Assembly: GCF_021155765.1 (NCBI RefSeq)
Contig: NC_060114.1
Coordinates: 14,703,501-14,767,500, forward strand
Length of the DNA: 64,000 bases
DNA from: Diprion similis
Lineage: Eukaryota; Arthropoda; Insecta; Hymenoptera; Diprionidae
Direction: 5' to 3'
Made by a program: the position numbers and the translations under genes. Each line of letters begins with the position of its first letter. Positions within the stretch are counted from its first letter, which is position 1. Shown piece by piece: positions 36,201 through 51,600 of this stretch. Under the pieces are notes generated by a model that saw only the letters and a list, made by a program, of their open reading frames with translations, was not told where the DNA came from and did no database searches.

Positions 36201-39200
36201 ACAAGGCAGTTTTAAATCCCAATTGATGGTTATTATTCGAAACACAGACTGTTGAGTCATTCTTTTTCGATCAAATCGACGAAATAATTTAACAATTATT
36301 AATTAATATTAAATCAGATTTGAATATTGACGTACAAGGAATCTGAAAATACTTGGCAAAGTTTTCAGCGGAAATGCAATTGAAGTTAAAGTATGAACGT
36401 ACAATTAGATGATTCTACGGACTTGTTATTATTAACATTACAACATTAATGCTAACAGTAAACAGTATGATGATAATTATTATGGATTGAATGAATTTTT
36501 CGTTTTTTATTAATTTAAATTTTTCTCTTGCTTATTAATATCATTAATTTTCTTTCTGAAGTTGATATTTTTTATCGTCATGTTTATGCAGTCGAAATGA
36601 TTGCTGTATGATTATTACAATAGTCAAATTATTAAACGTTATTTAGTGTATGTAGGTACGCACAAAGCATGTTGATATATGTATATTGATAAATAATTGT
36701 TGCAGCTAATAATTATTTTTCTTATTCAACTTTATTCTGTTCTTTAATTTTTTGACTACTTTTGCGATGTAAGTATGCATATATGTACGACCTTATTGGC
36801 CAACAATATTTTTTCACTTCAGTCGTCAATATTCTTACATGTGTGTATAATTTTATTTGTAATAAAAATGTGCCAGTATTAATAATAGATCGAATGCAAC
36901 GTTATATTTCTTTGTCATTATTATTATTATTATTGTTATTATTAGTAACTACCTAATCATAGAACCACGTTAATCACAAGTGATGGAAAAAGTTATTTGT
37001 TTTAAATAATATTGCATAGGCAGTAGTAGTTCCGCAATTGAGCGGCTCTCCCTCTCACTTTCACTCACTCATTCGCATACTCTCTTTCCCTCTCATCGTT
37101 TAATTCATTATAAAGAGTTTTAATTTCACTTCTATATATACTGTGCATCATGATAAGGGTGCTGACCAAAAAATGTAAGAAAAAAAAGCAGAAAAAGGAA
37201 GTATCTAAATGATTTCAGTGTACTTTTAGTCTCCCGAGCCTCAAATCTATTGGTTTTGTTAATCGGTATGAATCTACCGTATGATTCAGTAATTCAGAGT
37301 TCTATAATTAAGGTATCAAGTTTCTCCTCGTTTTGGATTTTGAAGTTTTGCTGTCGAATTTATTTTTCACACGGATGACGAAAAATTCGATTTAGTGTTA
37401 ACTGCATATAGATTGAAAACGGTTAACCATCACCTCAAGAATGCCAGCGCCAAGGGAGAAGAGTGTTACGTGTAAAACTTGTAACTGTATTTTATTCTCG
37501 TTTCCTTCTTCCTCTTGATATCGGGAAAACATTTATTGAGATCTTATTGCGAATTGCTTAGCTGAGTCTATTGACTACTTCAAATAAATCATTCAACAAA
37601 TTCTTCTCAATGGAACAGCATTAAAATTTTATTTATAAATGGCGGAAGTATGCTTCGCGCACCTTTTTTTTTTACCTGCGTTCTATATTTAAACTAATGA
37701 TTTTTGCAACAGTTTAAAAAAAGAAGGGCATCGGAGTTCAAAAAAGTGCATTTTTACATTCTATTACTAAAAAGTGCTCTGAAAAGAACTCCGCTGTGAA
37801 AAAAATTTCTAAACCATACTTTTGTTACGTAACGTATCGTGTGAACCACAGAGGCATTTTTTTTTCCCACACACGCTCGCCTACAACCCGTATTGCAAAC
37901 TTATACTCGGTGTAACAAGATCTACTTGACTTTCTTGATGCACAATCTACTATTTTATAAACTAATACGGAATAGAAAATTGGAGAAAAACATTTATCCA
38001 TTTCTCACAATTCCTTTTCACTGAGTACAGATTATACTATATCCAATTTCAGAGGGGGGAGTAGAATATTTGAATAATGGGAGGGGGAATAAAACCTAAT
38101 ACCAATACTTTATCACTTTTGTTTTACGTTCAAGATTATGTTACGTACGGATATAATATGTGTTGCATTGATCAGACATACGTACGAACGCTGATCCACT
38201 AACAATCTTAGAATTAAACTAAATTTTTCCGAATTATTTCCCCGGCTACTATTTGCTGTTCTGTCATAATAATTCTTCATACGCATGTATGTAGGTATTT
38301 CAATCAATATAGTGTACCTAAGTCATCGGGAGATTATAAAAACAGGCAACAATGACAATAAATACCTATCTAACTATCTATCTATACGTAGTATTAGCAA
38401 CGATTATTAATTCAAACCTTTTGATTCTGTAAATAAATTTCTTTCTTCTCTCGCGTACTTTATTCGTTATTCAAGTATTAATAGGACATTAAAATTACCG
38501 TTATTTCACATTTGAAACCGAAATTCATGACTTTCTTGTTAGCTGTTTCTATACCTCTGCAACGCCGACAAAGGCCAAATGCTTATGTTTCGCTAATAAA
38601 CGTGAAGACCTCTTTTAACGAAGCTCTCCAATATTTTATCTTTTCTCTCGTAATATGAAGATTTCTGTTGAATTTATGGATTATTTTTCCTATATATGAT
38701 GTTTTTGTTTTCAACTTCATTCTTTCTGACGTAATAGCAGATTAAAAAGTGATACAAGAGACGACTAAGCGAGTTTTTGCGTCAAACTAAACTGTTCGAT
38801 CTGTCGCTACCTATGTTTTCATGTGATAATACTCCAACCGTAATATCAGTCACGTTTGTATTTTTCCAAGATTTACAAGTTTCTGTTAACAAAGGATTAC
38901 CACAATCGCCTGAATCATTGACTAAATATTTATCAATCACACGATCGCCAAAGTGTTTGTATCGTCGTTTACGAAAATTATCCATTCGTCACTGTCCAGA
39001 AGATAGGTATTTCGGCGATTTCAAATTCCACTGAATTTCGACATATGTGCAAATCTTTGCTCAATAAATATGAAAATAAATCCTTTGTATGACTGCAGTT
39101 ATGTTTTTTGTTGAATATTGGAATGAATCGGTAATTGATATAAGATTATTAAGAATATTCAAAGAGATAAGAAACGTCAGAATATTTTTGGAAAGATTAC

Positions 39201-39428
39201 GATGATAAAATTCACATTTTGGACAGCACGACAAGTGTAATTGCTTTGGTATTGTTGATACAGCGATGTGAGCACACAGTCAACGTTATTTTTTTTTTTT
39301 TTTATTTCAATTCTTTTTCATCGTATAACACGATTAGCATTAGTTTAACACAAGCTTGCAGTATTTGATGTGCACATAAAAGCACATGTCTATATCACGC
39401 GCCCTACTAAACTTGTGCTCTCGTCGCG

Positions 39429-39477
<49 letters not shown>

Positions 39478-42400
39478 TACCATCATTACAACTGCATCAT
39501 ACTTACACAGAAGCCGCGTTGTCTAGTGGTATTGGTTCGTTCATGAGGCTATTAACGCCGTTCCCATGATTTCCGTGATTTCCATGATTCGTGTGATTAT
39601 GTCCGTTGATTTCACCCTCGCCGTTACCCTGGGCGTTATCGATGAGCAGTAAATTATTGCTACCGCCGTTAACGCCGTTGCTATGAGTTCCGTTCCGCAA
39701 GAAAGTGTCGGGATTCGGAGCCTGAATCGTAGTGCTTGATGTTGTTGTTGTTGTTGTTGCTGCTGTTGATAGCGAATTGTGTTCGATGTGAAGAGCTTGC
39801 TGTTCACCAGCAATAAACTGCTGCGTTGCCTCTGATATCAGACTTGCCGTCATTACATCGCCACCTTTCTCGCCAGACATTCCCTTGTTATCGTCACCAG
39901 GGCTGTCCTCTTTTAGCTTATCTCCGTCTCCACCTTCACCCTGTGTTTCAAATTAAAGCACCAAGTCGAGGATTTTCAAAGATGCCAAAAATGTTAAACG
40001 CCATTCCGGAATGCTCTGTATCGGTGGAAAGACTTACCTTTGTCGGTGTGTTGGGTTGATTTTTTCCTCTAGTCCTTAGCATTATTGCCTCGACCCGTTT
40101 CCGTCTCGCAATTCTTTCCTCTTCCTCCTTCTTCAGGCGTTCAGCCATTTCGATTCGTTGCCTATATGATGGAATGAAATCATTTGTTAACAATGTTTCG
40201 TTAATGGAAATTAAGGATTATTTTCTTTTCTTCGGTATTTCGTCAGAATTTTAGTGTAATTATACATGTAAAACGAAGGAATACAAGAATATTTCACACC
40301 TGGAAATAAAATTATTAATCTTAATTTTTTTTATTTTGACCAATTAACGATCACAGACTTACTTTTCAGCTTCTTCCCGAGCCTTTTTCTCAGCTTCTTC
40401 TTTTTCCAGCTTCTGGCGAGCCTCCTCTTCTCGTCTCTTACGATCTTCTTCTTCTCGCCGTTGAGCTTCCTCAATAGCCAGTCTTAGTCGTTGTTCTTCA
40501 GCCTGACGAGCCTCGCTTGCCAATCTCAATGACTCTTCTTCAAGCCGACGCTGCTCCTCTTCCTCCGCACGCTGTCGCTCCATTTCAAGGCGAGCTTCTT
40601 CCTCCTGAAAGCAAAAAACTTTGATGCTCAGAAACTGCGTTCTCATACATATTTTTGATAGTAACGCTAGGTATTGATAGATTTTGAAGCAAGTTCTATA
40701 ATTGTTGTTCTTTCGAACTTTATAAAAGAACACTTTCAACACCATTATTATCAATACCTAAAACTAAAGTCGGTCATACGCACAATTCTTTGCCGTTCCA
40801 GTTCAGCTTCACGCTCTGCTTGCTCTCGAGCAAGTCTTCGACGTTCAGCCAAAGCTGCTTTGGCTTCTTCCTCCGTTGTGATTCGCGTTTTAGCTATCAT
40901 AGAAGCTGTAGGAACATAAATTTACAACTCATTAATTTTTTTTTCATTCAACTTTCAATTTGCAAGACAAAATCTGTATTTTCTTCAATTGAATTACCTG
41001 TCATATCGACAGGTTCGTCGCTTTCAGCATCAGGCTTCAGTTCTGGCTCTGGAGATTTTTTATCCACCTTTCTTTCCTCCTTCTTTTCCTCCTTCTTCTC
41101 AGGTTTGACCGCTGCCTGTACAACTGGTGCAACTGGTTCGGGCAGAGTTTGCGGAGCTAGAAGATCCTTAGAGGGATTCGAGTCCTTCTCTTTCTCTTCC
41201 TTTGACAGTTCCGGTACAATTGCTGGCTCTGCTTTGACAGGTCGAGCGTCCGGTATCACATCAGTCGTCACTTCGTTGCTAATGTTTGTCTTCAACGTAG
41301 TGGACTCCTGCTTAATCTAATCAACAATAAGAAAAACTAATTAAACCAAGTGAGACTGAGTCGCAATAATTTCATGAGATCTAGTAAGGTGTAGTGATAT
41401 TTCATCAAATATTTGCTGAGTAAACCTAAACTGGATGTAAATCTATGAATCTGATAACTTTTTCTTTTATGAAAAACATTTAATAGCCGAAAGAAACAAT
41501 GTTTAACATACTTCTATTTTTTCAGTCCCATAGTCGAGTTTCTCCTCGTGTTTTTCAATGATCTCCGGATCACCGTTTTTAATCTCAGTCTGTTCTTCCT
41601 GCTTGATGAATTCAGCAACGTTCGTTTGAATTACGGGGGGATGTTCGGTGCCTGGGCTCTGAAGAGGTGTAGCTCTCGGAGTTATTCTAGGTGATGCTTT
41701 AGTGGATTTGATCAATTTGTCTATCGGTTTCTTGGCTACATTTTCACCAACAGCTTTGGGCGTCGACGGTTTCTTTGGAGTGCTGTGAACTTTTGGCAGT
41801 GGAGGCTTCGAGTCTTTCGTCACTTTGAGATCCCCAATAAAGTCTGTGAAAAACGATGAATCAAAAAATTAATAAGCGGAAAAAAAAAAATCACCGCAAA
41901 AAAGCAAAACAAAGAACAAACAAAGAAACAAGTAAAATTTATTTCTCACAATTATATTTACAGTATTCACAATGTGCAATGCAGATGTATGTATATTGCT
42001 TGACGCTGCCAGTTAAGCGCGTTGCGGAAAGAGAGAGATATAGACAAAGACAAGTATAAGAGAGTAGGGATAAAAGGAAGTAAAATAGAGAAAGAAAAAA
42101 AAAAGTTTGAAAACAAGCTAAAAATAAAATAAAATGAACAGTCCAAAATGCTGATGCTAATTTGGAAAGATTTCAGACTGAAGGAAAATAAACTATAAAC
42201 TATAAAGCCGTGCTCACTGTGTCGCTCTGTGACAGTAACACCAGTTCCGGCGATGGAAGCGGGACGTGGACGACGCGGGGTTGTTGTGCGAGGGCGCAGA
42301 CTGACATTACTGCTCCCTACGCTGCTCCCGCTCTGCTGGCTCAAGGAGCTGTGGGGTCGCGACGGGCTGCTCGGAGTCACCTCCCCGCTGCGAATACCTA

Positions 42401-43292
42401 CACCCACCCAGGTTAAGCCTTATTTTGAAATTTAATCTTTTTACATTCATATATGCAGAAACAATATTGCTGTTTGTATTATCATTTTGAAGATTTACGA
42501 CCATGTGTATGCTCTTCGTGTTTAAAATATTGGTAACAAATAAATTTGCTATCAAATGGCAGCTCCATTTATTTGTTTTTTTTTTTTTTATTACTTTTTT
42601 TTTTCATAACTTGCGATCCCACGACAAACGCTTTTCACAGATATGTTGAGACTCTTGTACAAGAAGAGGCATAAAAACTGTACGTTTTATAGTTGAAATA
42701 AAATTTCTATTTGTAAAAAAATTGATAAATGGTTCAAGTAATAGTATCTCTGGATTGAAACTCGAAACAAAAACTGCAGAATGGAGAAAACTTGGTCCGA
42801 CCGATAGCTGATGAATGAGCAAAAAAAAATTTTTTACTGCTACGTATCTTTTTACAGAAAAGTGAAAATATATTACTTCAACGTGATATCTAGCAGGCTT
42901 TACCTAAAAATAATAACAACAATATGCATTTTACGAATTTATAGCCTGTGGAACTGATAAATATCTTTCTGCATATACATTTGCATATACGATTATTAAA
43001 CATTTTTTTTTGATTCATTATTAATACAAACACGCACATTCTATCCAGTGCGTAAATGATAATGCGAAATATTCATCGTCATAATTTTTTCATTAACAGA
43101 CTATCGTAAATATATGTAAGGTGTATTCAAAGTAAGCCGCCCACCACCATATTCGCCGAAGGAAAAAAAGATAAGGAAAAAAAGTAGCTAGATTGGGAAA
43201 TATGAAATGGAAGAAAATCATTGAATGTATATAATGAACCAAAAATAACCGAACAAGATATTCACAGGACAAGTTACAATGTAAATTAGAAG

Positions 43293-43330
<38 letters not shown>

Positions 43331-45570
43331 GATATGTGTAGAGTAAAATTTAAATAGCATGAAATTGTATAAAGTTGCATGTATAATTCTGTAAAGATAA
43401 AAATTGCATGATTTATTTAAAATGAGGAAAAAAGAAAATTTGAAAAAGGCTGTATTGCACGTTAAATACATATAGGTATTCAAGTAATATGTATTTGTGG
43501 ATATATAATTTCACGTTACGTGTAGGTAAGCAAATTCTAAGTAGGTATGTACATACATTTTAAATGTGAATCTTACCGATTACATAGTAGAAGTAGTAGG
43601 GGTAGCAGGTAGTAGTAGCGTGATACCTTCACCAGCATCGCCAAAAGACTTTATTGTACTGAGCTCCGATTGTTAATTACTTGTATACTCATACTCACGT
43701 ACGCATTAGACCAAAGTGTTAGCACACGGCGATTGTTCAGCATGATTCGACGCAGAGTTTTACCAAATTCATTCCAACTTTATTAATTGCGTGTCTATCG
43801 ACTAGCTTTGTTAATTGTTAGTGCATAGTTCAGAGTCTAAATATGCAGATAGCAGAAATGCCAAAGCCTTTGAGATACCGAATCTGACTATATTTCTGAA
43901 ACTACTGACTGAATTTGTCAGGTAAATAAAGTTGACGATGTATGTTTCACAGAAAAGCAAATTTTGGGCTTAATCTTTCATTTGCCCATCCAATGGACAT
44001 GCAATTCACTTTTACGAGTGTTTATTTTTCACTGAAAACTAGAATATTTACCTCAAAATTTGAAATTTAGTTCATTTTCTTCTCCACAATGCATCGTCAA
44101 TATTTCACGACAATTATTACAGACTGTGGTCATAGAATTTCAAAATCTCATCAACGTTTTCAAGCTATGTGAATAATATGAGCAGAGCCATGTCGAGAAA
44201 TCTGGCCATAAGATTAGGTGCCCAATGTTATCAGAAAACTTCCTTTTTACATTGATTTACCAGAATTTCGGAGACCAATTAAAACAGGTATTGACCATTA
44301 TTTGTGTGCTAATAAGGCTCTGTACTGAAAATTATCGTGCTTAATAAAAAAAGAATCTAGTACCTAAATTCTGATTAGGACAGGTAATGATCACCTAATT
44401 ATGCAGTATCACGTGGTCGGCTTTTCTGCCACGGCTTCACTAATAATATGCATGTTTTCAAGCTACAGATACTCACTGGACACAAAAATTTAAGAGACAA
44501 AGTTTATTTATATTCTTGTCTTTTTTTTTTTTAAATAAATTTAGTCGTTAGCTCGCATTCTTACTTATTCTTCATACCAACATATGTGACCCCAACTCAT
44601 TAAAATATAGATGATATGACATTTCCAATAACATGATAAATTTTTTGTGTTGTTCTTTTTTTTTTTGAAATACCGAAAGCTCCAGAAAGTTGTTTACTGA
44701 AACAGGGGAGTATTTTTAAAGTATACTAAACTTTTGCCAAGTGGCGTTCTAATATTTCCACGAGCATCGAAATACGTTTTAAGCTACTGAAACTACTGAT
44801 TATACTTATTCTTATGATTTATACATATTAGAAAGGTATCCGAAAGAATGATAATGAAAATAAGAACGAATATATTGTACAAAAACTGTCTATATTTACT
44901 CAAGGATATATCTATAGTACTAATAAAATTCAAAATGAAACTAGTTATCAAATTCGTTCCTACGGTAAATACTCGTCAAAAATACATCTACGTTACATCT
45001 ATGATCAAATTATGCAACAAAGTGCTTGAAACACGTATGCAAATTCATCAACTTGACTGACGGTCAAATTTTTCCGAAAATAAGAATGTTTTATAACACC
45101 TGATACGATTTGTGTTCAATAAAATATTGCGACAAAATACCGTTCCCGTATTTTAGTTGCATAAAAATGTTGACTGTAAAAAATCGGATTCCTTGACCTA
45201 AAAAAAAAAAAACCCTTGAAACACATGCTCCGAAAAGTAAATATTCACCCGAGGCATCCAAAAACATTGAATTACTTTATAACGCCATTTCACGATTTTT
45301 GACAGTTACATCACGGACGGACGTTAACGCCTCGGCGGTTAAGTGGTTAAAATAAAAAAGAAGGAAGACAACAGAAGCAACGAGTAATGCTTCCCATTTT
45401 TTTGTAAATACAAACTGAAACCATCCCGGCTAATATTGATCGTAATAGAATTTTCAGCCGACTTTGAAAATACTCCGATTAAGAAAGCAAAGTTATTTAA
45501 GTATGTGAAAGAGTTGAGTTCGCATAAGTGGTGCTTACCTTGCTGCTGTTGTTGATGTTGCTGTTGTTGG

Positions 45571-45602
<32 letters not shown>

Positions 45603-48600
45603 ATCGCGAGCTCTACGTCGCAATCTTTCTGCTCTGGTTGGTCTTGGAGTAGGTACTGAGCCTGGCAAAGTACCCATACTACGAGAATTATCGGATCGCT
45701 TAAGGGATTTGATTCCAGCTGCAGCCAAGTGAGACATGCTGCGACTCATGCTAGAAGCCCCGAGTGGCTGGGACTGTTGTTCGGCCAGTGTGCTAAGCTC
45801 GCTGGGACGTTTTCTAGGCTGTGATAATTGGTCCAGCCTGGACATGGAGTAAGTCCTACCTGGTGATCGTGCGAAAGCCTTGGCACTGGAGCTACGTCCA
45901 GTCGAAGGTACGACATCTCGGGGGGACGGTATGGTCGGCATTAGATCTGTGCGCCGTCTGTTCACTCTGAGGTATGCCGAACTCGGAGTTCCGGGTGTTC
46001 CGTCGCTGTCTTCACCTGTAAATCGCGTCTTGCTTAAAGGCGACACCCAACCTAAACCCTCAATTACCACCCGATATAAAATTTCTAAATAATATCGAAC
46101 GACCCACGCAATGTTTTAACAAATTTTTTATTCATTACTTTTCTAATGAATTATCAATTTCCTTGGAAATGTAACAGCATCGTGTATACATGTAATACCA
46201 TTGCGTAGCGAGAGTTCAAAATTCTTCAAGGCAGAGACAATGCCAGAGAGCAATTTCACGCCAGATGTTGGAATTGTCTCTACCACCTCTGAAAAGCAAT
46301 GTAATCAAAAGAAAAAAAAAAAAAAAAAAACAAAAAAAAAAAAACAACACAATCCATTCTACATTACTTGCATGCTGAGCAACGCACGCGGTTCAAACCA
46401 AAAACAAAACTTGCGGCTGATGGTAGATAATCGGATGGTGAATTATTGTTTGATCCAAGCTTATCATTCATGCGGGATTGTATTTGGTACGAATAAATTG
46501 GGTCATTCGTAGCATGTACATACGTACGTACTTGGAATAATGGGATGTGGGGATTGTCGAGAGGATTGAAAACATGTAAATCTAGCAATACCTTTCAAAC
46601 TCAGAAGAGAACGACAAGCGGAACAGAGCAGCCATTTGGTAGGAAAGAAAACTGCAGAACGAAAAAAAATCCAAGCAACAGCGATGTCTGCAGCAACAGT
46701 CTGACGATCAATACTTTTCCAAAAATATTCTCTATGCAAGTGCTTATTATGTCGTTGAAATAGGGTGAAGAGCTGATCAACTGAATCTCGTGTTGTAGAT
46801 ACGAAGAAATTCCAGCCTATTAACCGAACTAATAAAACTCCACACGCGCACAAACGATCATTGTTGATAAGTTTAGTCGAGGCTAATCAAAGATATAAAA
46901 TTCGTAGCATCCCTTTTCAATCGGATAATATCGTACGAAATAAATGTTAATGTTAGTCATCGTCATTCTTTCAGGATGCATTAAAACACAAACGAAATAT
47001 TTACCGGTTAGATTTTCTTTTTTTTTTTTTTTTTTTTTTTAACGAACAAACGAACATTTTTTTCGTATTATACCACGTATTAATATTATTCATAGATTAG
47101 AAGGGGGGAAAAAACAATCCATGCTTCTCTGTTGCAATTTTTCTTTAGTCCGAGTAGAAGAGCAGCTGATATACGTATAAACGTTACATTACAGCTATAC
47201 GATTAGACGAGTGAGTGCGCTTGCTTTTTGATATATCATACAAGAGAGAAAGATTCGATGTTGTACTATTTTCCGAGACTTGATGCAGGCATCTAACAGG
47301 AGCAGAGAACTCACCGCTGACTGCTCGCTGATTAACGATCGTTGCAGGCCTAGAATCTCTACCTTGAACAGCGGGCTTATGGTCGATGTCAAAGACGTCG
47401 GTGGTGCATGTAGGAGGCAGAGAGAGGCTGGCTCTCTTTGTTTTTGCAGGAGTTAAGGGAGGATGGTGATCAGAACTAGCGTTCCAATTGAACACCTCGT
47501 ACATTGAGGAAGACATTCGCATATCTGGAAAGAAAACGTCATTCCCGCCATTTCATTATCAGCACCGGCTGGATAAACATCATTGATCGGTCGATGCTGG
47601 ATATATAAAACAGAATGAGAAGCGGGACCTAGACCAAAGGAGAACATCATCGAGACGAAGACATATTCAACCCTAAAAATCCTCAAAACTCGCCAAAAGT
47701 CTCTATTAAGAGTTTCTTTGATTTTTTCGGCCCCGGATCAGAGAGCACTAATTTCGATCAGCTCGTCGATATCCTCAGAGTCGTTTAGTGAACAACGTCC
47801 ACCATGTTGCCATTCGGATATGCGTTCCAATGAGGTAAAAGCGTGCCGAATCGTGATACCGCCAATCGAAGAGTGAATTTTTTCTCTCCCAATGAAACGA
47901 TAAATTTTGAATCTCGCTTTTGCAATCGAAAAAAATAAAATACAACAATGCTGCGATAAAACTGTTAAGTATACTGCCGTCTGTCACGTGTAAGAGAGTG
48001 ATAGAAAGAGAGAGAGAGAAAAATATAGTGCGGTTGCAACGAACGAAAAGTGAGCAGGTTCAGGATGCTGAAACGAAATAAAAATGTGATATCTGCGAGA
48101 TGAAATAAGATTTCTTCGACAAAAAGAGTTACCCTACAACAATGCCATAGTCACGTGCTAAAATAAGCACACCAACAACCGGGAAATCACTTGCCACATC
48201 TGCATGTTCTATCAATGTGCTGCCAGTGACGATGACTGTATGTATATATACATATATAATATAAGTATAATATATCCCATGCAAGAAACGAGGTAAAATA
48301 AAGTATCAGTGCGTTTACCACCATATGTACATATACAAGATTATGTAGATAATAATAATGATAATAATACCAATATAAATGAGATAAACCAAAAGAATAA
48401 AAGAAAGGTAAAGTAACCAGGCTAACTTATAATTAAAAACAAGCGATGAGCGGTGTTCACGTGAATAAACCGTACTATTATTATTAGTATATCACTATTA
48501 TATTGTATCGTTTTGATAAAATCGCGGACCGAGCCTGTCGTGGGACTGATTCCGAAGAATACACAAGAAGGGGGGTGGGGAGGGTGAGTAAAAGTGAATG

Positions 48601-51600
48601 AATAAAATTCAATCACCCCCTAGATATAATTATTCGATATTATAAAGACTTGTGTCTTTTTAACTGTGGAATTGGAAGAGTGTGTGCGATAACCGTTTCA
48701 CCAACCTTCGCCGGGTTTGCGGTCTAGTCCACCGGCAGACGTGGCTCTCTTCTTACTGCCGTCAAGTTCTCTCTCGGATGACCGCCTCGTGAGAGGTTGA
48801 GCGGCTGTGAACATCATGACATTGGTAGTCGAGGTGGCCCTTCGCGTACCCCAGAATGTCGAACCGCCGGTATCCGCGGGCTCGAGCATCCGGGGCGTCG
48901 AGCTACCGAAGGCAAAGACGATCTGTGACTTTTCATTTTTCTTCTTCGCTTCGATCCGAGCCTCTCTTTCCTGATTCTTCCGCAAAATAGCCTCGCGTCG
49001 TTCCTGCTCTGCCTCCCATATCAATCGTTTCCTTTCTTCTACCTGATTCCGCCTAAGTTGAAAGAACAAAATTCGCCTTGTCACACGAAGGAAGAAAAGC
49101 ATTTTTCCTGAAGATCGACTCAAAAGTCTCGTCGTCTCGTAACCGTCATCTTCTCTATTTCTTGTCTTATTTATTTTCTTTTATTTTCTTATTTTAGCAA
49201 AAACAAGTCTGACTACCAATGATGTCCAACGTCATTATCGCCTCGGAATCCGATGGTTCAATTTTTTTTTCCCCCCCCTTCATATTCCTTACCTGTCGTT
49301 GTCGCGCGACCTAAGCTCGTCGATTCGTTTCCGTCGTTCTTCCTCGCGCTGTTCCCTGAACCGTTGGGCAGCAAGGGCCTGTTGTCTAAGCTCCTCGAGC
49401 TTACGTTGTCGTTCCTCATTCTGTCGGTCACGGACCAGCTTTACTCTATCCGTATCTTTGGCGCTCCCGACTGACTCCCGCCCTAAACAACGAGACCGGA
49501 AATGACAACACACTTCAACTTGAAATGGCGAACACGTCTCTTCGCGCGGGATGATCGCGACCTATAGTAAATGGTCAAGCAAGCAGTTCCGCATGATCGA
49601 TATACAAGCGAAACGAAAATTATTGTTTTATTGTTTTTTTTTGTTTCTTTTTTTTTCAAACCATTTTACATAACCTATAATCTGTCCCATAATTTGGCAT
49701 GCAATTATCAAAATATATCTAATCAACTCAATGATAATAACATGTAAGAGAAAAAGAAAAAAAAAAAAAAAAGAATTCACGACAAATAAAATCTCTTCCC
49801 GAATAATTACCTTGAACGTCGTAGGAATTGTCGCCGTCAAGGGAGTCTTCATCGTAGAGGCTGCGACGCTTCACATCTGTTGATCACAAGAAAAACGAAA
49901 AATCAAATCACTGCGTCGGTAAATTGTACTGATATCTATACTAACTTCAAGATGGCTGACTCAGCGTCCTCGGCTTGAGCCGATTTGAAGCAGACGAAAT
50001 CGACACCAGCGCTTCAATAACTTTAATGGAACTAACGAATCACGTGACTCACTGTGTACGGCTTTGAGGTTAAAGTGTCTTAACCATGTGACTAAATTTG
50101 TTTCTGATAGGCTATCACCCACGTGACCCGTTAGTTTAACTTCAGATATTACAGCGCTAGTATCGGTTTTTGGGGCATCTAATAAATTGAACGCATCTTT
50201 GGCTTGCATACGTTGCGTATTCTTATCAACGATACGATAAGTATGAGATCGCAGGTCAGTGTGAGAAGGTCTGCGTAATTTGATCTACCGCAAATGAGGA
50301 TATCGCATGTCGTCATCGTCGTCGTCGTCGTCGACTAAGACGTTTAGAGATAAGAAACATGGCGCGACTCACCCTTAGGGATAGAGTGGCGATTGTGTGC
50401 AGAGCTGGACCTGTGGCTAGCCTCCTCAGGAGCGGCTCCAGCTGTAAAAGAAGAACGCAACGTTTCCGGTTACAATATCACCTAGACTACGGCAACGTTC
50501 ATCTTTTACATAATTTTGCAACTGCGGTAACAATTTTTTCCCGATTTAATGCCAACATAGATATACAATGTTACAAAATTTCGGTAGGAGTCTCCAGTTC
50601 CGGAGTGAGAATCGTTAACAGCTCTATAGGTATAAGAGATTGATTTTTGACGACTGACAACCTATACGAAGCTATTAAATCGGATAATTTCCGGTCGTTG
50701 GACGGGCCTCATTGCGTGGGTCAAATTCAATTACTGCCCTTCTCTCTCTCTCGTTGTTTCCTTCGGACACGGGTCCGTCAGTCAACGTTTACTGCCTGAC
50801 GTGAGAAATTTTTCATTTCCCCGAGATTTACGGTCTCTGGATGTTTGAGGGTGTGCACTGCTTTAGCCTGTATAAGATCGAGATCGAGCGTAGGGGCGCA
50901 AGACTATGAGGATTATCGATCCTGACGTTAGATATTACGCTCAACTCATCCTCGCCAAGGTAATGTGATAAAACTCAGAGAAATCTTATACAAGGGATCG
51001 AGGGGAAGTTTGTCGCGAAGGGGCAGCCAAGACAGCCAGCAATTTCCTTCGCGTTTTTCGCTAGAACGATACCACGAGTCAGTAACTGTAGTCCTTAAAG
51101 TCACGTTGTCGTAGAAAAACTCGGCGATAACGAATCCCGACGTTATTATAGGTAAAAATCTTCTTCGCTTACGTCAACGGCGATCTCGACGCCTCGTTAC
51201 ACGTCACTTATATATACACGGAGAGTAACATGCAAATATAATGAACAATAAAAAAAAAAAAAAAAAAAGAAGAGAAAAAAGATGAACAATAGACTCAAGT
51301 TTTCTTCGGTTTACACTGCAGTAGAGGAAAAAAACAGGTCAAGACTCTCGAAAACGGATGAGAAAATATACCCCCACTGACATCTTCCCACCTACATACC
51401 TATAGCGTACGTATATATCTAGGTAGAACCCTCCATTTCCCTGCACAAGTCTACGAGAAATATATCGACGTTATGGATAACCCTCGCACGTTCCACCCTG
51501 TTGTAGGGATCAAGTGAGGTCGAGAGTGGAAAGAGTCCTCGAGATTTTACCGTGACTGTGTTTGACTCCGTTTTCCCTTGGGATCGGAAAGGTGCGTTAC

